Shown piece by piece: positions 21,308-27,107 of a stretch of 27,107 nt of DNA. This DNA comes from a virus, in the IMG/VR virus record IMGVR_UViG_3300030450_002231, positions 1-27,107 of that record, one strand, 5' to 3'. The position numbers and the translations under genes are program-made. The first letter of the stretch is position 1; the number at the start of each line of letters is the position of its first letter. The notes under the pieces are model-generated. The model was given only the letters and a program-made list of their open reading frames with translations, ran no database searches and was not told the origin of the DNA.

Positions 21308-23116
21308 ATGAAACTAGACTTAGTAAAATTATCACATTATAACATCCCGCACTTAGTAGAAGATACTAGAAATGACTGGGTGAACTTTGGACAAGATAAC
21401 CTTTATCCTAACTACTTGCTTGATCTATTCTTAGGAAGTGCTATAAATGGTGCTTTAATTAAGTCAATAGGAGCAATGATTTATGGTGAAGGATTAGCAG
21501 CCACTAATGTAGATGATAATACAGATACTAAAGAAAGTTGGTTAAGGCTAAACGAATTATTACACAACTCAGATGATGACGTATTAAAAGACCTAGCAAT
21601 GGACTTAAAACTATTTGGAGGGTGTTACGTCAATGTAATATGGAGCAGAGATAGAAGTCGTATTGCTAAAATGAAACATATACCTGCACAATATATCCGT
21701 TCAGGTAAAATGATAGACGGTGAAATTGATACTTACTATTATAGTGCTAATTGGGCTAAACATAAAAAGGGAGAATACAGACCAAGACCTTATAGAGCGT
21801 TCTCAACAGAAGACAGAAGTAGTGCAAGTCAGATCTTAATGATCCGAGATAAAAACCCTGCTCTTTTCTATGGTTTTGCACCAGATTATGTTGCTGCTAC
21901 CGATTGGATTCAAATGGAACTAGAAATAGCACAATTTCACCTATCTAATATCACATCAGGAATGACACCGAGTATGCACGTTGGTTTTTCTAATGGAGTT
22001 CCTACAGACGAGGAAAGACGTACTATAGAAAGACAATTAAACGCTAAGTTTGCTGGTAGTGGTAATGCAGGTAAAATACTTATTACTTTTAATGATGGCA
22101 AGGAAACAGCACCTATTATTGAACCTATACAAATGAATGATGCACAAAGTGCTTGGGAAGGAATGTCTAAACAGGCAGTAAATCAAATCCTTGCAGGTCA
22201 TAGGGTGACAAGTCCAATTCTTTTTGGAATACGTGCAGAAGGCGGTGGGTTAGGTAATAATGCAGATGAATTGCGTGATGCTTTTTCACTTTTTTCAAAT
22301 ACTGTAATCATTCCGTTCCAACACACGCTTTTAAAAGGTTTAGAGAAGATATTTAGAGTTAATGACATAAACCTTGATTTGTACTTTAAATCGCTTAAAC
22401 CTGCTGATTTCATAGACTTAGAAGTTACTAAGACACAATCAGAAGAAGATCAAGAAAAAGAAGGTGTTTCAAAAGAAGATATAGATTCTGATGATTTTAT
22501 AGAAATGTCAGATGATGATTTAAACTTAGTATTTGAAGAATTAAAGGGTGAGCAAATTGATAGTGATATTTGGGAAATCGTAGATGAACAAGATGAAGGA
22601 CAAGTAGATGATTATGAAGAATGGGCGAACAGTTTAATAAAAGAAACTAAGAGCAAGTTTGCAGACGAAATAATAAGCAAAGAAGATCAACCAAGTCAAT
22701 TAGATAAATCTTTTTATAGAGTTAGATTTAAGTATATTAAAAAGAGCAGAAAACCTAGCAAATCAACTAGAACATTCTGCAAGAATATGATGAGATTAGC
22801 GAGAGGGGGATTTGTTTATAGACTAGAAGATATAGATAAAGCAAGTCGTGAAGGTGTTAATAAACAATTAGGACACAAAGGGAAACCGTACGATCTTTTC
22901 CGCTTCAAAGGAGGGGTTTATTGCAGACACGCTTGGAAGATTATTCTATATAGATTAAAAGAAGGAACAGAATTAAGAGAGGGGCAAAGCATGGATGACT
23001 ATAGTAAAACAGATAGTATTCCTAAGTCCTACACACCAAAACCAAGAGGAATTAAAGACGCAGTAATAGCACCTGAGAATATGCCAAATCAAGGACATTA
23101 TCCAGGAGTAAAATAA
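21308..23116 (+). CDS. Portal protein with a C-terminal Cys/His domain
   Basis: Residues 1-370 are a portal protein: NFGQDNLYPNYLLDLFLGSA, INGALIKSIGAMIYGEGL, LKLFGGCYVNVIWSRD, then MSKQAVNQILAGHRVTSPIL and GNNADELRDAFSLFSNTVII. The last two are the typical dodecamer-forming core of SPP1/HK97-type portals of this phage group. An acidic linker (376-440) follows. Residues 469-550 form an extra domain, FCKNMMRLARGGFVYRLEDI with GVNKQLGHKGKPYDLFRFKG and YCRHAW (Cys491, Cys539, His541), which recalls head-associated modules in similar phages. The portal is the DNA gate bound by terminase. Here it comes after capsid and tube, unlike the usual terminase-portal order. Confidence 0.8.
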   Translation: MKLDLVKLSHYNIPHLVEDTRNDWVNFGQDNLYPNYLLDLFLGSAINGALIKSIGAMIYGEGLAATNVDDNTDTKESWLRLNELLHNSDDDVLKDLAMDLKLFGGCYVNVIWSRDRSRIAKMKHIPAQYIRSGKMIDGEIDTYYYSANWAKHKKGEYRPRPYRAFSTEDRSSASQILMIRDKNPALFYGFAPDYVAATDWIQMELEIAQFHLSNITSGMTPSMHVGFSNGVPTDEERRTIERQLNAKFAGSGNAGKILITFNDGKETAPIIEPIQMNDAQSAWEGMSKQAVNQILAGHRVTSPILFGIRAEGGGLGNNADELRDAFSLFSNTVIIPFQHTLLKGLEKIFRVNDINLDLYFKSLKPADFIDLEVTKTQSEEDQEKEGVSKEDIDSDDFIEMSDDDLNLVFEELKGEQIDSDIWEIVDEQDEGQVDDYEEWANSLIKETKSKFADEIISKEDQPSQLDKSFYRVRFKYIKKSRKPSKSTRTFCKNMMRLARGGFVYRLEDIDKASREGVNKQLGHKGKPYDLFRFKGGVYCRHAWKIILYRLKEGTELREGQSMDDYSKTDSIPKSYTPKPRGIKDAVIAPENMPNQGHYPGVK

Positions 23117-23124
23117 ATTAAACT

Positions 23125-23709
23125 ATGGCAATACAACACACATTATTTATAAGTAGTACAAGACTAAAGAAAGATACGGCTTTAGGGGGTTCAGTAGATG
23201 ATAACCTTATTATGCCTTATATCTTATTAGCACAGGATATGAATATACTTCCTGTTCTTGGAACTGATTTATATGAAGCACTAAAAACTAAAATACAGGC
23301 TGGCAGTTTAGCAGGTGACTATAAGACCTTAATGGAAACCTATATACAACCTGCACTTGTTCAATTTTCTTTTGCTCAGTTAGCACCTTATTTAAGGCTA
23401 AGATTTGTAAACAATGCAGTTGTAGTAATGGGAGCAACAGAACAATCTTCTAGTGCTACTTATGATGATATAAAGCCACTAATGGACACCGCTACAGATG
23501 CAGCACAGTTCTACAGACAAAGATTGATAGATTACTTAACAGATAAAGGTAGTAGTGCATTCCCTGAATACGCTAGTAATAATGATGCAGGAGAAATGTC
23601 GCCTACAGTTAGAAACTACTACGCAGGTATGAATTTAGATGTAGCACCATTAAGCAATAGAATGAAGAACTTTTTACAGGGAGCAAATATCACAACATAT
23701 GACTGTTAA
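23125..23709 (+). CDS. Head-tail connector/completion protein (DUF6712-like), 194 aa
   Basis: The helical protein has FISSTRLKKDTALGGSVDDN, LIMPYILLAQDMNILPVLGT, then YIQPALVQFSFAQLAPYLRL and FYRQRLIDYLTDKGSSAFPE. The repeated L.P..G..LY pattern is that of gp6-like head completion proteins in Bacteroidota phages (DUF6712 type). Such proteins form a ring below the portal to which the tail joins. Position right behind the portal supports this. A possible small ORF overlaps its end. Confidence 0.65.
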   Translation: MAIQHTLFISSTRLKKDTALGGSVDDNLIMPYILLAQDMNILPVLGTDLYEALKTKIQAGSLAGDYKTLMETYIQPALVQFSFAQLAPYLRLRFVNNAVVVMGATEQSSSATYDDIKPLMDTATDAAQFYRQRLIDYLTDKGSSAFPEYASNNDAGEMSPTVRNYYAGMNLDVAPLSNRMKNFLQGANITTYDC

Positions 23710-23830
23710 GAGGCGAACATATCCAAGTAGTTTGGAAAACTTTAAAAAGTTAAAAAATTATATTAAAAAATTAAACAATGGCAGGACAAAGACTAACAGA
23801 CAAGTCGGCACTAGAGAATCACACAGGTAG
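23699..23830 (+). CDS. Possible small basic protein, 43 aa (uncertain)
   Basis: ATG at 23699, in the last codons of the connector gene, opens a frame to TAG at 23828-23830. The first half (MTVKRRTYPSSLENFKKLKN, then YIKKLNNG) looks protein-like, Lys-rich and helical; the second half overlaps the start of the next gene by 53 bases in another frame. It would fill the 68-base gap 23710-23777. The overlap may only be chance, and no homologue is known to me. Confidence 0.3.
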   Translation: MTVKRRTYPSSLENFKKLKNYIKKLNNGRTKTNRQVGTRESHR

Positions 23831-24305
23831 TGGTGATCTCTATATGGTGGTTGACGTATCAGATACGAGTTCATCCGCAGCAGGAACTTCAAAAAAATTA
23901 GATAGCAAATTTGTTATCCAAACAGACAAAATATCTCTAAGTAATGCAGAAATAGTGGATTTACATAATACACCTAAACTATTAATAACTGCTCCTGGCA
24001 GTGGGTATTTTGTTCAAATAATAAACGCTACTTTTCACTGTACTTATGCTTCTTCTACTGAAACTTCATCTAATAATGCTTATATACGATACGGTAACAC
24101 AGCAAGTACTACTTTTTATTGGCAATGGTTTAGAGATATAATGAATGGAGATGTTGCCGACAGAGTGTTTTATCCTTCTGGATCAAATATTGGTGGTAAT
24201 TCTACAGTAGACAATGAAGGGGTGTATGTTTTTAGTAATGCTGCTTTTAATGGAGGTTGGAGTGGCGATATTTATATTACTTATCAAATAGTAAAACTAT
24301 CATAA
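23778..24305 (+). CDS. Beta-rich virion/fibre-associated protein, 175 aa
   Basis: The sequence contains TDKSALENHTGSGDLYMVVD, KLDSKFVIQTDKISLSNAEI and TPKLLITAPGSGYFVQIINA, ending GGWSGDIYITYQIVKLS. This predicted beta sandwich, with the phrase P.LLI.APG.GYF.QI, is a pattern I know from small fibre or decoration proteins of flavobacterial phages. The N-terminus resembles adapter segments that hook fibre proteins to the virion. Its TAA overlaps the ATG of the next gene by one base. Receptor contact is possible but not shown. Confidence 0.5.
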   Translation: MAGQRLTDKSALENHTGSGDLYMVVDVSDTSSSAAGTSKKLDSKFVIQTDKISLSNAEIVDLHNTPKLLITAPGSGYFVQIINATFHCTYASSTETSSNNAYIRYGNTASTTFYWQWFRDIMNGDVADRVFYPSGSNIGGNSTVDNEGVYVFSNAAFNGGWSGDIYITYQIVKLS

Positions 24306-25315
24306 TGATTAAATATATATTTTTATTATTACCATTTTTAACACTTGGACAAAGTGGCTTTTTTAAGTATTCTACTTTTTATACTTCTATGAGTATGAAT
24401 ACAAGTATGGTAGAGCAAGAAGACTACATAGCAGTAGATAAAGGTTATGAGGATGTAACTCAAGTCAATCCTTATGACTACAATTTAACTATAGGCTTGA
24501 GAAAAATAGCACGATTTGACTATGAGTACAAAGTTAAAACTTGGTATTACGGTACTGAGAAATCTGTTAGCGATAATGTTACTATTGGTAATAGCATTGG
24601 CTGGGAGTATCTATTTAATTATTCATTTATCCGTCATAGGGGTGACAAGTTTACTAATCAAGATTTTTGGCTTAGATATCTTGGACAGAAATGCGTGACT
24701 AAAATACAATTAAAAAACGATGAAAGACGTAATATGGAGTTTATTTCGTTTGATACGAGATATAGACTACAAAAAGGTAACTTTGATTTTACTTTGGGTG
24801 CTGTGGCTCGTCAGCATCCTGTTTATCACATTAATCCTATTGAAGACTTTTGGGTAAGCGGAGAAAGTACATTTAATGATTTAGCAGAAGATTTCGGCTA
24901 TTCTAGTGAATATGTATTTGGAGAGTGGCACTGGTTTAATAATGGCGAATTAATAGCAACTTCAAATGATGAGTTCTACAAGCATTATTTTGGTGAGGCT
25001 ATAGCAAACTATAACAGAGAGCAATTAAACGCATTAGGAAGCGTCTATGAGGTTTCTATGGCTATTGGAGTGGCTTACTACAAATATCATAATAAGGCTT
25101 GGCTACATACTTGGGTTAATTTAATGCCTTTACACTATGGTTTGAGTGATTATAGTTATGAGTATGATGGACCAAGTGTAGACTTAGATGCAGGTATAGT
25201 AGGAGGGCTTAGAATAACAAAACATTTAGGTGTATTTGTAGAGGGAACTTATTTGAATTACTGGGAAAAGCCCATATATGAGTGTAAGTTTGGTTTTAAT
25301 TATTTAATATTTTAA
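24305..25315 (+). CDS. Exported barrel-like outer-membrane protein, 336 aa
   Basis: ATG at 24305, overlapping the previous stop, gives a signal peptide MIKYIFLLLPFLTLGQSG with the Bacteroidota-type G-Q cleavage region. An in-frame start at 24257 would bury it, so I reject that start. The mature part has many alternating amphipathic strands: DYNLTIGLRKIARFDYEYKV, SFDTRYRLQKGNFDFTLGAV, SMAIGVAYYKYHNKAWLHTW and LGVFVEGTYLNYW. It ends CKFGFNYLIF with a C-terminal Phe, a barrel-insertion feature. It is not a virion enzyme type I know. An outer-membrane position in the infected cell is likely, for example in superinfection exclusion or late lysis, but this is inference. Confidence 0.6.
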   Translation: MIKYIFLLLPFLTLGQSGFFKYSTFYTSMSMNTSMVEQEDYIAVDKGYEDVTQVNPYDYNLTIGLRKIARFDYEYKVKTWYYGTEKSVSDNVTIGNSIGWEYLFNYSFIRHRGDKFTNQDFWLRYLGQKCVTKIQLKNDERRNMEFISFDTRYRLQKGNFDFTLGAVARQHPVYHINPIEDFWVSGESTFNDLAEDFGYSSEYVFGEWHWFNNGELIATSNDEFYKHYFGEAIANYNREQLNALGSVYEVSMAIGVAYYKYHNKAWLHTWVNLMPLHYGLSDYSYEYDGPSVDLDAGIVGGLRITKHLGVFVEGTYLNYWEKPIYECKFGFNYLIF

Positions 25316-25317
25316 GT

Positions 25318-26082
25318 ATGAAGAAAGTATTATCATTATTATTTTTTATTGCTTCTTTTGCTTTTGGTCAAGATTATGACTATCAGCAATTATGTTTAAC
25401 CTGTTCACAAGCACAAGGCTTTTACTGTGGAGATGATCCTTCTAATTGGACTCAATACGCTCCCAATGGATGTGTTCAAAATGGTTGGATTAATGACGGA
25501 TGGGAAGATTGTGTCGATGCATCAGATGAGAATGGAGCAGTTCCTACTTCAGTTGCTGATTGTGTACCACCACCACCTAACTGTGATACTGTGTTTATTG
25601 AAATTCCTTTTGTAGAATGGATATATGACACTATTCAAGTTCCATTTTATATATATGAAACCATCATCCAATTAGATACAATAATAGAAACAGAATACAT
25701 AACTCAAATAGTTATAGATACGGTAGAGATAGAAACGCTAGTGCCTGAATATATATATATAAGTGATACGGTTACTGTATATGAGGATGTTTTAGACACA
25801 CTCTATGTAGATGTAATAGAAGAAGTAGAGGTAGTTGTTTTTGATACTATAATAGAAACTGAATACGTTGAATTTTTTATAAATGATACTGTGGTAGAAT
25901 ATCAAGAAATAGTAATAACAGAGTATATTGATTGTGCTACTGGATTGCCTTGTAACTCAGGCATAGAAGAGGTTGTTGAGAAATCAAAGAAAAATAATTT
26001 AATTTACAATATATATGGTCAAGCAATAAGAAAGCCTGAAGGTATATACATAGAAAACGGAAAAATAAAATATAAATTATGA
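25318..26082 (+). CDS. Secreted protein with LDL-receptor-A-like motif, DT repeats and sorting-domain-like tail, 254 aa
   Basis: Residues 1-17 are a signal peptide (MKKVLSLLFFIASFAFG, cut before QDY). Residues 25-90 hold many Cys, with GWINDGWEDCVDASDE (56-71) like the calcium-binding end of an LDL receptor class A module. Residues 90-192 repeat D-T-(I/V/L) at 90, 104, 120, 134, 150, 160, 176 and 190, spaced mostly 14 and 16, in beta-rich acidic sequence; IIETEY occurs twice. Cys206 and Cys212 follow. The end (NLIYNIYGQAIRKPEGIYIE and KIKYKL) resembles a type IX secretion sorting domain, but it is shorter than the usual 70-80 residues. Likely a surface-exposed protein; its role is unknown. 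The stop overlaps the next ATG as ATGA. Confidence 0.6.
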   Translation: MKKVLSLLFFIASFAFGQDYDYQQLCLTCSQAQGFYCGDDPSNWTQYAPNGCVQNGWINDGWEDCVDASDENGAVPTSVADCVPPPPNCDTVFIEIPFVEWIYDTIQVPFYIYETIIQLDTIIETEYITQIVIDTVEIETLVPEYIYISDTVTVYEDVLDTLYVDVIEEVEVVVFDTIIETEYVEFFINDTVVEYQEIVITEYIDCATGLPCNSGIEEVVEKSKKNNLIYNIYGQAIRKPEGIYIENGKIKYKL

Positions 26083-26315
26083 TGAATATATTTAAAGATG
26101 ATAATAATTGGAATGAAAAAGCGATAATAGGTTTTGTTGCTTTTACAATTATGTGTTTAATAATGATCGCTGATCTACTTACAGGGTGGATAGGTAAAGA
26201 CCTAGTTATAAATGAATTTGTTTATGATTCTTTTGTATGGGTTGTACTTGGTTGTTTTGGTATTAGTGGAGTAGAGAAGTTCTCTGGTAAAAAATGTGAT
26301 AACTCCTGTAAATAA
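26079..26315 (+). CDS. Two-TM holin-like membrane protein, 78 aa
   Basis: Two hydrophobic segments, at about residues 15-33 (AIIGFVAFTIMCLIMIADLL) and 48-63 (YDSFVWVVLGCFGISG), flank a short loop. The N-terminus is short and polar, and the C-terminal tail (EKFSGKKCDNSCK) is basic and has two Cys. Size and topology fit a class II holin, and the gene lies four genes before the 3-TM holin in the lysis region. ATG at 26079 forms ATGA with the previous stop; a second ATG at 26082 is possible. There may be two holins, or one may be an antiholin. Confidence 0.6.
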   Translation: MMNIFKDDNNWNEKAIIGFVAFTIMCLIMIADLLTGWIGKDLVINEFVYDSFVWVVLGCFGISGVEKFSGKKCDNSCK

Positions 26316-26599
26316 TGAAAAAAGAACTTTCTGAAAATTCAAAAGTAGAAGTTAGCCTAAAGACATTAGGCGGCATTGGTGTGCTTATAGCAACGCTAGT
26401 AGGTATGTGGTTTCAACTAAATGCTTCAATAGAAGAGGCTAAGATGTTGCCAGAACCACCACCGCCAGAAGTTACTAAGATGGAGTTTGATATGAAAGAT
26501 CAAATGATCCGTGCTACAATTATGACAACACAGGAAGATGTTACAGAAATAAAAGAGGATATGAAGTATCTTAGAAACAAGATAGACAATATGCAATGA
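26315..26599 (+). CDS. Single-TM coiled-coil protein, spanin-like topology, 94 aa
   Basis: The protein has a short polar N-terminus, a membrane segment at about 18-36 (TLGGIGVLIATLVGMWFQL), a proline-rich hinge (LPEPPPPEV, 45-53) and a helical coiled-coil tail (TQEDVTEIKEDMKYLRNKID). This N-in, tail-in-periplasm form resembles Rz inner-membrane spanins, though no overlapping lipoprotein partner is visible in the gene. It lies between the holin-like and thioredoxin-like genes in the envelope cluster. Starts by TAATG and ends by ATGA overlap. Spanin function is inference from topology. Confidence 0.5.
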   Translation: MKKELSENSKVEVSLKTLGGIGVLIATLVGMWFQLNASIEEAKMLPEPPPPEVTKMEFDMKDQMIRATIMTTQEDVTEIKEDMKYLRNKIDNMQ

Positions 26600-26985
26600 A
26601 TATAACTAACTATTTATATATCTTAATCTCATTGTTGTTCTTTATTGTTGGAATAGCAAGTGGTCAAGACTTTTTAACAGAGGCTAATTTTGAAGATAAA
26701 ACAGCCAAAGATATAGTAGCAGTAGAGTTTTGGGTTGAGTGGAATAAGTCTAATGAGTTTGCTGAATTTGTTAAGTTAGATGATTGTGAAAAATATAGAG
26801 TAGACATAGGTAGTTTTCCTAGTCTACAGAAAAAATATAATGTTACTTGTATACCTACTGTAATTATCTTTGAAAGCGGTGAGGAAAAAGAAAGATTTAA
26901 AGCAAACATAATGTTTAAACTAGATGCTACTAAAAAGGATGTTCAGAAAAGTATAGACAGGATAATGTTAGCAAAATTTGAATAA
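26596..26985 (+). CDS. Exported thioredoxin-fold protein without active-site cysteines, 129 aa
   Basis: Residues 1-23 form a hydrophobic signal or anchor that ends in SGQDF. The rest fits thioredoxin: VAVEFWVEWNKSNEF (42-55), YRVDI, SFPSLQKKYNV, then CIPTVIIFESGEE with the cis-Pro at 87. The normal W-C-x-x-C is W-N-K-S-N (49-53), so it cannot do disulfide exchange by the usual mechanism. Only the Cys at 64 and 85 remain. Proteins of this type occur beside lysis genes in flavobacterial phages I know. It could bind a protein partner, for instance like T7 polymerase with host thioredoxin, but in the periplasm. Its stop overlaps the endolysin ATG by one base. Confidence 0.7.
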   Translation: MNITNYLYILISLLFFIVGIASGQDFLTEANFEDKTAKDIVAVEFWVEWNKSNEFAEFVKLDDCEKYRVDIGSFPSLQKKYNVTCIPTVIIFESGEEKERFKANIMFKLDATKKDVQKSIDRIMLAKFE

Positions 26986-27107
26986 TGCGATTAACTAAAA
27001 ACTTTACATTGCAGGAACTGATTTATTCATCAACTGCATTGCGTAGAAACATAGACAATACCCCAACAAAAGAAGGTATTATAAAATTAAGACTTCTAGC
27101 CACTACT
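26985..27107 (+). CDS. Peptidase M15-family endolysin, N-terminal part (continues at base 1)
   Basis: ATG at 26985 overlaps the stop of the thioredoxin-like gene (TAATG). The 41 codons read MRLTKNFTLQELIYSSTALR and on to IIKLRLLATT. The phrase F.LQEL..S is typical of the N-terminus of M15 peptidases. The frame passes through the terminal repeat into base 3 of the window, where the zinc-binding motifs lie. With the join at 27072/1 the whole protein is 167 aa. Confidence 0.85.
   Translation, partial: MRLTKNFTLQELIYSSTALRRNIDNTPTKEGIIKLRLLATT
27073..27107. repeat. Terminal direct repeat, right copy
   Basis: Matches 1-35 at 32 of 35 bases in the same orientation and the same reading frame. See the left copy. 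The three differences (27083, 27106, 27107) may be population variants or end-of-contig errors. Confidence 0.85.

Noticed and set aside
24516-24698. 60-aa hydrophobic plus-strand frame inside the barrel-like gene
   Set aside because: It lies wholly inside a well-supported gene in another frame with no coupling signal.
1-27107. Integrase, tRNA genes, CRISPR arrays or insertion sequences
   Set aside because: I looked for such genes and repeats and saw none; short tRNA-like folds cannot be excluded without a dedicated scan.

Overview
This window looks like the essentially complete genome of a small AT-rich tailed phage (Caudoviricetes) of a marine Bacteroidota, probably a flavobacterium. The last 35 bases (27073-27107) repeat the first 35 with three mismatches. 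The reading frame of an M15 peptidase runs across the join, so the molecule is a circular map of about 27,072 bp opened inside the endolysin gene. Host clues are signal peptides that end in G-Q, a short C-terminal segment resembling a type IX secretion signal, A-rich leaders without strong Shine-Dalgarno sites, and protein families typical of flavobacterial phages. I see no integrase, tRNA, CRISPR array or insertion sequence.

Layout: (1) 26079-27107 continuing into 1-1667, plus strand: envelope and lysis genes. These are two small membrane proteins (one holin-like), a thioredoxin fold without its cysteines, the M15 endolysin across the join, a 3-TM holin, a metallophosphoesterase whose expected ATG is ATA, and a 47-aa protein. 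(2) 1728-2751, minus strand: four small genes including a helix-turn-helix protein. They diverge from a 188-bp control region with a perfect inverted repeat. (3) 2940-7229, plus strand: early genes. These include an XRE-like regulator, an SSB-like protein, a DUF4373-type replication protein with iteron-like repeats inside its gene, a VRR-NUC nuclease, a sigma-like factor, a zinc ribbon, an HNH protein and a ParB-like protein. (4) 7235-8720: small and large terminase. (5) 8754-17038: tail genes, starting with a pair overlapping at a run of nine T (probable -1 frameshift) and ending with a short tape measure. (6) 17071-23709: head genes in the order XkdF-like protease, scaffold, capsid, tube-like protein, small paralogues, portal, connector. 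(7) 23778-26082: a beta-rich virion protein, then two exported proteins, a barrel-like one and one with an LDL-receptor-A-like motif, DT repeats and a sorting-domain-like tail.

Genes are tightly packed with ATGA or TAATG overlaps, so most expression is probably coupled. Four of the few plus-strand gaps (before 8754, 17071, 18108 and 20580) share an A-rich box followed by AACTTTTATATTTAT or a close variant. One copy lies just after a strong terminator. I read these as candidate late promoters, possibly served by the phage's own sigma-like protein. Two clear hairpin terminators bracket the tube-like gene, and two related long-loop stems flank the early regulatory region.

The most interesting elements are the exported gene block, the candidate promoter family with its sigma-like factor, the frameshift site, the ATA start, the tandem micro-paralogues, the iteron-like array in the replication gene and the tail-before-head gene order.
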